Shown here: positions 8,280-15,985 of the stretch, one piece after another
Numbering within the stretch: the first letter of the stretch is position 1
Layout: every line of letters begins with the position of its first letter
NCBI GenBank assembly: GCA_963628435.1
Contig: CAVGEY010000017.1
Span: 1 to 43,608 of the forward strand
Length of the DNA: 43,608 bases
Source: CAKSQF01 sp963628435
GTDB taxonomy: Bacteria > Bacillota > Clostridia > Oscillospirales > CAG-272
Direction of reading: 5' to 3'
The notes under the pieces: model-generated
Databases searched by the model: none
What the model was told of the DNA's origin: nothing
Seen by the model: the letters and a program-made list of their open reading frames with translations, nothing else
Position numbers and translations under genes: made by a program

Positions 8280-8621
8280 TTAACGATTTTTCCTTTTTTC
8301 GCCGATGACGGCTTTAACCGTCGCTACCGCGTGAGCGGTGCCTGCAATCGGATGCGAAAAGATGATTCTCGGCCCCGAAAAGCGCATGACCTTTTTGATT
8401 TTCGCGCGCATATCCGGCTTGTAACAGTGGCAGGGACATTGTGAGCAAAAGTTTTTGCCGTTTCCCCATCGGCAGTTATCGAGCCTTGCGAGCGCGTAAT
8501 CGACAAGTTCGCGGCAGTCGCCGCAAAGCCGACCTTTTTCGGTTTTATGAACGCCGCGGCAGTAGATTTTCACCATTTCCGCCACAATCTTCTTCTCTTT
8601 TGCGATTCTGTCTTTTTTCAT
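8280..8621 (-). CDS. YgbA-like (nitrous oxide-stimulated promoter family) protein
   Basis: 113 residues rich in conserved cysteines and histidines: YCRGVH, LCGDCREL, DNCRWG, FCSQCPCHCYKPDMR, then VMRFSGPRI. This order matches the YgbA_NO family, small proteins named from a nitrogen-oxide-responsive locus in enterobacteria and common in anaerobes. The cysteines suggest metal or iron-sulfur binding. The biochemical role is not established and none is claimed here. The gene starts 54 bases after serS on the same strand with no terminator between, so it is the last gene of the parA-parB-serS transcript. Confidence 0.85.
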   Translation of the reverse strand: MKKDRIAKEKKIVAEMVKIYCRGVHKTEKGRLCGDCRELVDYALARLDNCRWGNGKNFCSQCPCHCYKPDMRAKIKKVMRFSGPRIIFSHPIAGTAHAVATVKAVIGEKRKNR

Positions 8622-8675
8622 AGTTCTGCTTTATCGGGAATATCGGTATCGGCTGTTTCGGCCGGATCTTCCGGA

Positions 8676-9965
8676 TTATTTATCTTCGGGACGGATAACG
8701 TCGACGCCGATCCACTTTCTCAGTACATCGGGGACATTTACCGATCCGTCGGCGTTCTGGTTCTGCTCGACAAGTGCGGGCAGTACGCGCGATGTTGCGA
8801 GTCCCGATCCGTTGAGGGTGTGGACATACTCGATTCTGCCGTCGGCGCGTTTTACGCGGATCATGCCGCGGCGTGCCTGATAATCTCTTGCGTTCGATAC
8901 AGACGAAACCTCTTTATAGCCGTTCATCGACGGGATGTTGATTTCGATATCGTAGGTGCGTGCCATCGATGCCGAGCAGTCCTCTGCGGCGAGTTTTACG
9001 GTGCGGAAGTGGAATCCGAGCCCTTTTACGAGATTTTCGGCTTTCGCAACGAGTTCATCGAATGCCTCGTCGCTCTTTTCGGGCAGTGTGTACTGGAACA
9101 TTTCGACCTTGTTGAACTGATGTCCTCTTACCATTCCTCTTTCGTCCGAGCGGTAGGATCCGGCTTCGCGGCGGAAGCAGGGGGTGTAGGCAAACATTTT
9201 CTTCGGCAGGTCGGCTTCGGTCAGAATTTCGTTTCTGTAAAGGGATGCGAGAGCCGCCTCGGCGGTCGGGAGCATATAATGCACGCGGTCGTCTGTCGGA
9301 TTTTCGATTTTATAGACTTCGTCGGCGAATTTCGGGAACTGTCCCGCCGTAAGTCCGCACTCGTATTCGAGCATGTGGGGGGGCAGGATCATTTCGTAGC
9401 CGTCGTTTATATGCGTTTCCATGAAATAGTTGAGCAGCGCCCATTCAAGACGCGCGCCCATTCCGCGGTAAATCCAGAATCCCGAGCCTGCGAGCTTCGT
9501 TCCGCGCGGATAGTCGATAAGTCCGAGCGATGTGCAGAGATCGACGTGATTCTTCGGCTCGAAATCGAACTTGCGGGGCTCTCCCCAGTAGCGCAGCGGC
9601 TGATTGTTCTCTTTTCCGCCGGGCAGGAGGTCATCATCGGGCAGGTTGGGCAGGCAGAGCAGCTTTGTGTTCAGCTCGTCCTCGACCGCTTTCAGTTTTG
9701 CATCGTTTTCGGCAACCGTTTCACCGATTTTTTTCATTTCGGCGAAGATTTCGGTGGTATCTCTTCCCTCTTTCTTGTACTGCGGGATGAGTTTCGATGT
9801 CTTGTTCTTCTCGGCTTTGAGCGATTCGGTCTCACCGATGAGCGCTCTTCTCTCGTCGTCAAGCTCGATTATGCGCGCGATGTCCTCCTTCGCGTCTTTT
9901 CCCTTTTTCGCGAGTCTTGCGATGACTTCTTCGGGCTTGTCTTTAATGTATCTGATGTCAAGCAT
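8676..9965 (-). CDS. serS: Serine--tRNA ligase
   Basis: Charges tRNA-Ser with serine; cytosolic and essential. At 429 residues it has the usual bacterial length. Residues 1-105 are the N-terminal tRNA-binding coiled coil, and the rest is the class II catalytic core. Motif 2 is visible in FRREAGSYRSDERGMVRGHQ, and motif 3 in LNGSGLATSRVLPALVEQNQ with the class-defining Arg. The start at 9965 is chosen because MLDIRYIKDKPEEV is the conserved beginning and GAGAGGGA lies just upstream; an in-frame ATG at 10007 is less likely. No T-box fits in the 60-base gap after parB, so it appears to be expressed with parAB. Confidence 0.98.
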   Translation of the reverse strand: MLDIRYIKDKPEEVIARLAKKGKDAKEDIARIIELDDERRALIGETESLKAEKNKTSKLIPQYKKEGRDTTEIFAEMKKIGETVAENDAKLKAVEDELNTKLLCLPNLPDDDLLPGGKENNQPLRYWGEPRKFDFEPKNHVDLCTSLGLIDYPRGTKLAGSGFWIYRGMGARLEWALLNYFMETHINDGYEMILPPHMLEYECGLTAGQFPKFADEVYKIENPTDDRVHYMLPTAEAALASLYRNEILTEADLPKKMFAYTPCFRREAGSYRSDERGMVRGHQFNKVEMFQYTLPEKSDEAFDELVAKAENLVKGLGFHFRTVKLAAEDCSASMARTYDIEINIPSMNGYKEVSSVSNARDYQARRGMIRVKRADGRIEYVHTLNGSGLATSRVLPALVEQNQNADGSVNVPDVLRKWIGVDVIRPEDK

Positions 9966-10025
9966 AATTGTTCCCTCTCTTATAATATTGTGTAGAATAA
10001 TGGACAAATGTCTATTTATTATAGA

Positions 10026-10916
10026 TTATTCGTTGAAAAAATCGTCACCGCAGAGCGTTTTCAGGATGTTTTCGAGATCCGAATTGTCGGTATATTCGAT
10101 TTCGATTTTCTTGACCTTTCTGCCCTCTGTGATTTTGACACGGTGGCCGATGCTGTTTCTGATTCGGCGTTCGAGTTCGGCCACATAGTCGACATCTTTT
10201 ACCGAACGCGGTTTTTCTTCGTCTTCGGTGTCGGTCTTCGGCTTTGCCTCGTTGATTTTGCGGACAAGCTCCTCAATCTGCCTTACCGACAGCCCTTTTT
10301 CGACTGCGGTTGTGAGTATTTCGGCTATTTTCGATTTGTCGCGCAGTCCGAGCGCCGCTCTGCCCATTCCCTCGGATATTTCGCCCGATTCGAGCATTTT
10401 CTTTACATCTTCGGGCAAATCGAGCAGTCTTAATGTGTTTGCGACGGCCGCACGCGATTTTCCGACCTTGTCGGCTACCTGTTCCTGCGTCATACCGAAT
10501 TCGCCCATCAGCGATTTGTATGCCAATGCCTCTTCGATCGGATTCAGGTCTTCGCGCTGCAGATTTTCAATCAGCGACAGTTCGGCGGTCTGCCTGTCGT
10601 CTGTATCGAGTATTATTACCGGAACTTCGGACAGTCCCGCAAGTCTTGCCGCTCTCCAGCGGCGTTCGCCCGCGATTATCTCATAATAACCGTTCGGACT
10701 TTTTCTCACCGCTATCGGCGAGATAAGTCCGTTTGCCGCTATCGAATCGGCGAGTGCCGAAAGAGCGTCTTTGTCGAAATATTTTCGCGGCTGACCGCTT
10801 CTCGGCGTGATTTCGGATACTTTCAGCGTCGATTTCGGCTTTTCGGCGGTTGTTGCTTCGTCTGCCTCGGCAAAGAGCGCATTAAGCCCTTTTCCGAGCC
10901 CTGTTTTTTTTGCCAT
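10026..10916 (-). CDS. parB: ParB/Spo0J chromosome partition protein
   Basis: 296 residues. ParB loads on parS, binds CTP and slides along DNA as a clamp, recruiting condensin and driving origin segregation with ParA. Visible parts: the N-terminal ParB domain with RSGQPRKYFDKDAL and the CTP-binding GERRWRAARLAG box (about 79-90), a helix-turn-helix for parS recognition (about 135-190, TQEQVADKVGKSRAAVANTL), and a C-terminal dimerisation domain (about 240-296). It follows parA by 43 bases and precedes serS by 60. Three consensus parS sites lie upstream of parA. Confidence 0.97.
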   Translation of the reverse strand: MAKKTGLGKGLNALFAEADEATTAEKPKSTLKVSEITPRSGQPRKYFDKDALSALADSIAANGLISPIAVRKSPNGYYEIIAGERRWRAARLAGLSEVPVIILDTDDRQTAELSLIENLQREDLNPIEEALAYKSLMGEFGMTQEQVADKVGKSRAAVANTLRLLDLPEDVKKMLESGEISEGMGRAALGLRDKSKIAEILTTAVEKGLSVRQIEELVRKINEAKPKTDTEDEEKPRSVKDVDYVAELERRIRNSIGHRVKITEGRKVKKIEIEYTDNSDLENILKTLCGDDFFNE

Positions 10917-10959
10917 TTCACTCTTCCCTTCGTATTTTTCCGCTTTTCGGGCGGATTTT

Positions 10960-11730
10960 TCAGATTCTCCTTATTATTTCGCTTGCAAGCGACAGATATT
11001 GCTCGGTACCTTTCGACAGTTTGTCATAATAGAATACCGGCTCGCCGTATGACGGCGCTTCCGACAGTCTGACATTTCTTTTGATTTTCGTGTCAAACAG
11101 CTTGTCTTTATAATACTTTTTCAGCTCGTTTTCGACCGATTTCGAGAGATTGAGCCGTCTGTCGTACATTGTTATGAGTATTCCGACGATTTCAAGCGGC
11201 GGATTATAACTCTTTTTTACCTGACGAATGGTGGAAATCAGCTGTGAAAGCCCTTCGAGCGCGTAATATTCGCATATCATCGGAATTATTACGCCGTCTG
11301 AAGCAACAAGCGAATTGAGCGTCAGAAGTCCGAGCGACGGCGGACAGTCTATGATGATATAGTCAAAATCGTCTTTTACGCTGTCGAGCTGTTTTTTCAG
11401 GAGCGTTTCTCTGCCTTCGGTCGATACAAGTTCGATCTCGGCACCCGTAAGCGCGATGTTTGACGGCGCAACCCACAGATTCTGGAATCTCGTTTTGATT
11501 ATGACATCTTTCATCGGTTTTTCTCCGATTATCGCGTCATATACAGACGGCAGATCGCCTTTTTTGCTGATTCCGACGCCGCTTGTCGCGTTTCCCTGAG
11601 GATCCATATCTACAAGCAGAACTTTTTTCTTTTTCAGCGCAATCGATGCCGCCGTGTTCACGGCAGATGTCGTTTTGCCTATTCCGCCTTTCTGATTTGA
11701 AAAAGCGATTACTTTTGCGGGTTTTTCCAT
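10960..11730 (-). CDS. parA: ParA/Soj chromosome partition ATPase
   Basis: 256 residues from the chosen start. A MinD/ParA-type ATPase that binds DNA non-specifically in its ATP form and pulls ParB-parS complexes apart. The deviant Walker A motif KGGIGKTT lies at about residues 15-22. VLLVDMDPQGNATSG follows, and IIIDCPPSLG forms the Walker B region. The start at 11730 is chosen because MEKPAKVIAFSNQKGG begins as family members do and a GGCGAGGG site precedes it; the frame extends upstream to an ATG at 11796 that overlaps the promoter. It is the first gene of the parA-parB-serS-ygbA-like operon. Confidence 0.97.
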   Translation of the reverse strand: MEKPAKVIAFSNQKGGIGKTTSAVNTAASIALKKKKVLLVDMDPQGNATSGVGISKKGDLPSVYDAIIGEKPMKDVIIKTRFQNLWVAPSNIALTGAEIELVSTEGRETLLKKQLDSVKDDFDYIIIDCPPSLGLLTLNSLVASDGVIIPMICEYYALEGLSQLISTIRQVKKSYNPPLEIVGILITMYDRRLNLSKSVENELKKYYKDKLFDTKIKRNVRLSEAPSYGEPVFYYDKLSKGTEQYLSLASEIIRRI

Positions 11731-11784
11731 TTTCGGTTTACCCTCGCCTTGTCGGCGCCTTTCTGTTATTTTGCGGATAGCGAT

Positions 11785-11813
11785 ATTATAGCACAATCTT
11801 TTGCCTAAATCAA
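11785..11813 (-). promoter_or_regulatory. Promoter of the parAB-serS operon
   Basis: On the minus strand TTGATT (11813-11808), a 17-bp spacer and a perfect TATAAT (11790-11785). The first parS site begins 37 bp upstream of the -35 box, so ParB binding could affect this promoter. Confidence 0.85.
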
Positions 11814-11849
11814 TAGATAACGGCCATATTGAGCAAATATTTATGATAA

Positions 11850-11865
11850 TGTTTCACGTGAAACA
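11850..11865. promoter_or_regulatory. parS site 1
   Basis: TGTTTCACGTGAAACA, an exact match to the 16-bp Spo0J/ParB binding palindrome. Confidence 0.97.
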
Positions 11866-11889
11866 GGAGAACAGAAATTGTCGCCAAAT

Positions 11890-11905
11890 TGTTTCACGTG
11901 AAACA
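11890..11905. promoter_or_regulatory. parS site 2
   Basis: TGTTTCACGTGAAACA again; the palindrome extends outward as AAAT...ATTT to about 11887-11908. Its centre lies 40 bp from that of site 1. Confidence 0.97.
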
Positions 11906-11997
11906 ATTTGAAATTACGAATAGGGTAGCGTGATTGCGAGAGGAATCTTTCACAATAAAATCATAATCGGTTTTCATTGCGATTTTTTTGAAACGAA

Positions 11998-12013
11998 TGT
12001 TTCACGTGAAACA
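11998..12013. promoter_or_regulatory. parS site 3
   Basis: TGTTTCACGTGAAACA with the palindrome extended by ACGAA/TTCGT arms to 11994-12017. It lies 108 bp from site 2. Confidence 0.97.
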
Positions 12014-12017
12014 TTCG

Positions 12018-12300
12018 TGCCTGCCGGTACGAAAACATAAGAAACAGAGCAGGGAAGAGAGTGAAGAATAAAAAGAACTGCTGACGCCGATAGTGTGGTG
12101 TGTGCGAAATATTCAAGGGAAGAGGAGAAAAAGAGTTTATTTTATCGAATGTTAAAAAAATAACAAAGTATCGCAAACCGACAATGTGGCGGCAGCGTTC
12201 TTGCGCAATCGACTGAAATCGGAACGGGTACGGAAATCGTAATGAAGATATATGTTCTCTGCGGGGCAGAGAACAGTGCGCGGAAAACGAAAAACGAGCG
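12018..12300. other. Gene-free stretch beside parS
   Basis: No gene is supported. The purine-rich sequence becomes a degenerate edge of the neighbouring 30-bp repeat array from about 12278. Open frames on both strands run on into the repeats and have no good start signals. Confidence 0.5.
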
Positions 12301-12567
12301 GCAAAGGGGAGAAAAGCGAAAAATTGAGCGACAAAGCGGTTTTTATCGACAAATCGAACGGCAAAGGGGAGAAAAGCGAAAAAATGAGAGGCAAAGCGGT
12401 TTTTATCGACAAATCGAACGGCAAAAGGGAAGTATCGACAAATCGAGCGACAAATGGGAAGTATCGACAAATCGAACGGCAAAGGGGAGAAAAGCGAAAA
12501 ATCGAACGGCGAAGCGGTTTTTATCGATAAATCGAACGGTAAAAGGGAAGTATCGACAAATCGGGCG
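12301..12567. repeat. Nine-unit ~30-bp direct repeat array, order ABABCCABC
   Basis: Nine head-to-tail units in three variants. A (30 bp, GCAAAGGGGAGAAAAGCG...) is at 12301, 12361 and 12479. B (30 bp, GCAAAGCGGTTTTTATCGAC...) is at 12331, 12391 and 12509. C (29 bp, GCAAAAGGGAAGTATCGAC...) is at 12421, 12450 and 12539. Most end in ATCGAACG. B and C contain TTATCGACA or GTATCGACA. The 29-bp units break reading frame, so the array is not a coding repeat. It starts 288 bp from the last parS site. Confidence 0.88.
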
Positions 12568-12645
12568 GCAGCGGTATATCGTTTCAGAAAAAACGAACCC
12601 CGAAAAGCGGAGGGTTAAAAGCAACTTTCTGACGGACAGAAAAAA

Positions 12646-12803
12646 CTCCCTCCTTGCGGAGGGGAGCGGTCATGCTTTCGGATAAAAAACGCCCTCCTTG
12701 CGGAGGGGAGAGATTATGCTCTCGGACAGATAAAAAAACTCTCTCCTTGCGGAGGGGAGCGGTCATGCTCTCGGACAGAAAAAACTCCCTCCTTGCGGAG
12801 GGG
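12646..12803 (-). terminator. Four stacked terminator-like hairpins
   Basis: Four copies of a CTCC-rich stem with loop TTGC (GCAA on the minus strand) are centred near 12655, 12699, 12748 and 12794, spaced 44-49 bp. The intervening text (GCTCTCGGACAGA) is also repeated. Read on the minus strand each is a GC stem followed by a T-run, i.e. an intrinsic terminator. They lie between the surface-protein array and parS. Confidence 0.7.
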
Positions 12804-12861
12804 CAAAAAGCACCTTCCATGCGGAGATAATAAAAACAATTCTCCGTAAAGAAGAGTAAAA

Positions 12862-12889
12862 AAGTACCCTCCTTGCGGAGGGTACTTTA
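12862..12889 (-). terminator. Terminator of the 12914-13645 surface protein
   Basis: AAAGTACCCTCC and GGAGGGTACTTT form a perfect 12-bp stem with a GCAA tetraloop on the minus strand, followed by T-rich sequence. The same element follows two sister genes. Confidence 0.9.
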
Positions 12890-12913
12890 TCAATTCATGA
12901 AAAGAGTTATTTA

Positions 12914-13645
12914 TCAGTGCTTTTTGGAAGCTACCGATGCGCCTGCGAGCGAAATAACCGCGATTGCGGCTACGATAGCTACTGTCGAGCCGGTCTTGGG
13001 AGCTTCTTTTACATCAAATGCGTCTGCTCCGAGAGGGCTGTCCGACTGTGTGAACTTGAATGTAGCCGAGAGGTTTGTAACCTTTGTTGCGAAGTTAACG
13101 CAACCGGTCGAGTCCGTGATTGCGAACTCGTCTACGCCCCAGGATCTAACAGCATCGCCGTTGATTGTTGTCTTAACCTTGAGAGTGCCGTTCTCGAATG
13201 TGCCGTAGCAAACGATTGTAAGATCCTTGCCGACTACGCTGTCGTGGTCGAGCTTAATCTGAGCATTGGCTGCGCCGCAGGGAGTCATATCCCACCAGGG
13301 GCCGAACCATACCATATCGCCGAATTTGCTGTTGTTGTTAGCGGCGTCGGGAGTATAGAATACGAATACGTAGCCGTGGCTTACATCGCTGTCGTCGTTG
13401 AACTGAATGCCGCAGCAGCCGTTGTCATCGGCGCGTCCTTCAGCTGCGGGAAGGCCTTTGATTGTGTAGGAAACTGCGAAATACTTCTTTTCGATGTAGA
13501 GTTTTTCGCCGAAAAGTTCCTTCTTCGAGCCGTCTTCCGAGATTGTGGAAGCGTCGATTGTTGTGATTTCATCGGCAGATACCGAGAGAGCGCCGAATGC
13601 GGCGATCATCGAAATCACGAGGATAAGCGAGATAATCTTTTTCAT
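12914..13645 (-). CDS. Surface-array protein 1: secreted, PKTGS C-terminal tail
   Basis: 243 residues of unknown family. A Sec signal peptide covers about residues 1-24 (ends SVSA). A single extracellular domain of about 180 residues follows, then a C-terminal tail APKTGS + hydrophobic stretch + KKH, resembling a sortase sorting signal. Landmarks shared with its four neighbours are KKYFAVSYT, CGIQFNDD, WFGPWWD, CYGTFENGTLK and TFKFTQSDSPLG. The alternating pattern suggests a beta-sandwich, possibly glycan binding, but no catalytic site is seen. Function is unknown. It is the last gene of the array, with its own promoter, terminator and an AAAGGA ribosome site. Confidence 0.85.
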   Translation of the reverse strand: MKKIISLILVISMIAAFGALSVSADEITTIDASTISEDGSKKELFGEKLYIEKKYFAVSYTIKGLPAAEGRADDNGCCGIQFNDDSDVSHGYVFVFYTPDAANNNSKFGDMVWFGPWWDMTPCGAANAQIKLDHDSVVGKDLTIVCYGTFENGTLKVKTTINGDAVRSWGVDEFAITDSTGCVNFATKVTNLSATFKFTQSDSPLGADAFDVKEAPKTGSTVAIVAAIAVISLAGASVASKKH

Positions 13646-13689
13646 AATTTTGTCCTTTCTTTTGGGCTTTCACCCATATTTACGAGTTT

Positions 13690-13718
13690 ATTATAATTCA
13701 TATTTCCGAAACAGTCAA
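13690..13718 (-). promoter_or_regulatory. Promoter of surface-array protein 1
   Basis: Minus strand TTGACT (13718-13713), 17-bp spacer, TATAAT (13695-13690). It shows the array genes are separately transcribed. Confidence 0.8.
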
Positions 13719-13900
13719 GAAAATTTTGACAATTTGTGAAAAATGTCAAAAATAATCTTATTATGCTTAAATCATACACAAAATATATGCCGAAAATATG
13801 TATATTCTGCCCGAACATTTATCGAGTGTGTCCGAAATCTACACAAGCGAAAATAAGGCGTCGTGAAAAAGGGAAGCGCTCTGTTAATGCTTACTTATTA

Positions 13901-14836
13901 TCAGTGTTTTTTCTTGTAAACAAAGAAGATTACCGCCGCCGCTATTACGACAACCGCGGCTATGATTCCGACAACAAGACCGGTATTGTTCTTTACGCCG
14001 ATTGTCGGCTCGGTGACCTCGCCGTCATACGCGGTTACCGCCGCGGTTTCCGTGGGATTATCGATTTCGCCGTCTGCTTCGGTTGCGGGAGCCTCGGTTG
14101 CGGGAGCCTCGGTTACGGGAGCTTCGGTTCCGGCGGGATTCTCCGTTTCTTCATTGGTGGACGGTGTTACCGATGTGCCGTTTACGAATACATCGGGAGT
14201 CAGAGGGCTGTCCGATTCGACGAATTTGAAGGTTGCGTCAATGCCCGACACCTTGGTTGCGGCGTTGACATAGCCGAGTGCGCCTTCTATCGAAAATTCT
14301 TCGAGTCCCCACGAGTTGACTGCCTCACCGTTGATTTCGGTTTTTATCGTGAGTGTGCCGTCAATGAAAGAACCGTAGCAGACGATCGTCATATCCTGAT
14401 CGCAGACCAATGCGGGATCGTAGTTGAGCCAGACGTTGTATGCGCCTGCGGGGCAGTTCGGATTCCACCACGGGCCGAACCAGACTTTGTCCTGGAAGTC
14501 CATGACGCCGGTACCCTGATTGCCGTTGTAGCAGATAAACACGTATGCCTGAGATGCCGATTCGTAGTCGTCGAACTGGATTCCGCAGCAGCCGTTATCG
14601 CCCCAGATGCCCGCGGTTTGGGGCAGGTCGCAGAGGGTGTAGGACACTGCAAAATATTTCTTTTCGATGAAAAAGCTTTCGGTGAAAGCGCCGCTTGTCT
14701 GTCCTTCGGGGCAGGATGCGTCAACCTCAACGATTACGCCGTCGCCGTAGTCGTCTGCCGATGCCGACAGCGAGCAAAATGCGGCGACAGTTGCGATTAT
14801 GAGAATGAGCGAGATGATTTTTCTGATGTTTTTCAT
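13901..14836 (-). CDS. Surface-array protein 2: secreted, divergent anchor
   Basis: 311 residues from the chosen start, the most divergent array member. A signal peptide (to about residue 26, SLSASA) leads into the shared domain with KKYFAVSYTLCDLP, CGIQFDDYE, WFGPWWN, CYGSFIDGTL and TFKFVESDSPL. A Glu/Thr/Pro-rich linker of about 70 residues follows (repeated TEAPATEAPATEA), then a transmembrane helix and YKKKH. The PKTGS motif of its sisters is absent here (NNTG instead), so it may be held by its membrane helix alone. The start at 14836 is chosen over 14845 because AAAGG is only 2 bases from the first ATG but 11 from the second. Confidence 0.83.
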   Translation of the reverse strand: MKNIRKIISLILIIATVAAFCSLSASADDYGDGVIVEVDASCPEGQTSGAFTESFFIEKKYFAVSYTLCDLPQTAGIWGDNGCCGIQFDDYESASQAYVFICYNGNQGTGVMDFQDKVWFGPWWNPNCPAGAYNVWLNYDPALVCDQDMTIVCYGSFIDGTLTIKTEINGEAVNSWGLEEFSIEGALGYVNAATKVSGIDATFKFVESDSPLTPDVFVNGTSVTPSTNEETENPAGTEAPVTEAPATEAPATEADGEIDNPTETAAVTAYDGEVTEPTIGVKNNTGLVVGIIAAVVVIAAAVIFFVYKKKH

Positions 14837-14898
14837 TTTTGACATAACCTTTCATTCGATATTTTTTTGATAGCCGATTTCGGCTTGACCGCAAAAAC

Positions 14899-14927
14899 AT
14901 TATAACCTTTTTTCCTGAAATAAGCAA
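14899..14927 (-). promoter_or_regulatory. Promoter of surface-array protein 2
   Basis: Minus strand TTGCTT (14927-14922), 17-bp spacer, TATAAT (14904-14899). The perfect palindrome AGCCGATTTCGGCT at 14872-14885 lies in the predicted leader. Confidence 0.75.
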
Positions 14928-14992
14928 TGCGGCGATGCGAAAATTCCTTAATATTCATTGTTTTGCCCGAAAATACAGGCAGATAAAAAGAA

Positions 14993-15020
14993 AAAACGGC
15001 TCTCATAGGAGAGCCGTTTT
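14993..15020 (-). terminator. Terminator of surface-array protein 3
   Basis: AAAACGGCTCTC and GAGAGCCGTTTT form a perfect 12-bp stem around 4 bases, with a T-run on the minus strand. Unlike its sisters it is not of the CCCTCC/GCAA type. Confidence 0.88.
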
Positions 15021-15040
15021 CGGTTAATGTTTACTTATTA

Positions 15041-15985
15041 TCAGTGTTTTTTCTTGTAGGCAATCGCTGCGCCTGCGAGAGAAATTCCCGCGATTGCGGC
15101 GACAAGCGCAACTGTCGAGCCGGTTTTGGGAGCGTCATCCGATGTTTCGGGTGCGGGTTTGACTTCCGCTTCGGTGGTTGCGGCTGTGGTTGCGTCGGGT
15201 ACCGGTCTGATTGCCGCTTCGGTGGTTGTCGGAGCGGTGGTTGTCGGAGCGGTGGTAACGGGAGCAGCCGTTGTTGCGGGAACGGTTGTTGCGGGTGCGG
15301 TTGTTGTTGCGGGAGCCGCGGTTGTCGTTACAGCTGCCTTTTCCTCAAACGCGTCTTTGCCGAGAGGGCTGTCCGACTGTGTGAACTTGAATGTGGCGGT
15401 GATGCCGGTAACACGGGTACGGTAGCTGATAACGCCTGCCGAATTATCTACCGAGAATTCATCTGCGTTGTAAGATTTGATGTCCTGTCCGTTGACGGCG
15501 GTCTTGAATTTGATCGTGCCGTTTTCGAGCGAGCCGTAGACAACTACTTCGAGAGTTTCTCCGTATACGAGATCTTCGATTATATCGAGGGACACCTGAA
15601 CGTTTTTGGCTGCGTAAGGGCCGTCACCCCACCACGGGCCGAACCAAACTACACCTGCGGCATTTCTGGGGGATACTTTGTCGGAGTTGGGCCAGTAGGG
15701 AATGGCGATAAATCCGTCATTGGTGCTGGCGTCGATGCTGATGCCCATTGTGCCGTCGTCTGTGGGAATGCCTGCGGTGGCGGTGTATACCAGCGAGTAG
15801 GATGCGGCGAAATATTTCTTCGTAACCTGATAATTTCCGCCCCATACTTCTTTTCTTGAACCGTCTGTCGAAGGCGTGGAAGCATCCATTGTGATGATTT
15901 CGTCTTCCGCCTGAACATTAAGGGCGAGAACGGCTACCATCGAAACCATGCAGACAGCAAGAATCAGCGCGATGATTTTTTTCAT
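15041..15985 (-). CDS. Surface-array protein 3: secreted, long Thr/Ala/Pro stalk
   Basis: 314 residues. A signal peptide (about residues 1-26, ends NVQA) precedes the shared extracellular domain (KKYFAASYSL, WFGPWWGDG, VYGSLENGTIKF, TFKFTQSDSPLG). A stalk of about 70 residues, almost entirely Thr, Ala, Pro and Val with some acidic residues (TTTAAPATTTAPATT), then leads to APKTGS, a hydrophobic stretch and YKKKH. The stalk would lift the domain above the cell wall and may be glycosylated. It lacks the CGIQF cysteine segment seen in its sisters, having MGISIDAS instead. AAGGAGA precedes the ATG, and its promoter and terminator are both visible. Confidence 0.85.
   Translation of the reverse strand: MKKIIALILAVCMVSMVAVLALNVQAEDEIITMDASTPSTDGSRKEVWGGNYQVTKKYFAASYSLVYTATAGIPTDDGTMGISIDASTNDGFIAIPYWPNSDKVSPRNAAGVVWFGPWWGDGPYAAKNVQVSLDIIEDLVYGETLEVVVYGSLENGTIKFKTAVNGQDIKSYNADEFSVDNSAGVISYRTRVTGITATFKFTQSDSPLGKDAFEEKAAVTTTAAPATTTAPATTVPATTAAPVTTAPTTTAPTTTEAAIRPVPDATTAATTEAEVKPAPETSDDAPKTGSTVALVAAIAGISLAGAAIAYKKKH

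Noticed and set aside
8547..9995. 482-codon plus-strand frame opposite serS
   Set aside because: It is the mirror of a clear seryl-tRNA synthetase gene; long antisense frames are common with this codon usage.
9966..10025. T-box riboswitch before serS
   Set aside because: The gap to parB is only 60 bases and contains no T-box core or terminator.
12301..12567. CRISPR array
   Set aside because: The units are contiguous variants of each other with no unique spacers, and no cas genes are present.
12301..12567. A defined DnaA-box cluster
   Set aside because: TTATCGACA differs from TTATCCACA at a key position and no perfect box is seen, so it is kept only as a hypothesis in the findings.
12242..12685. 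Repetitive open frames (ERQRGEKRK-type plus strand, AVRFVDKNRF-type minus strand) over the 30-bp array
   Set aside because: The frames are by-products of 30-bp units; the 29-bp C units shift the frame, and no start signal is present.
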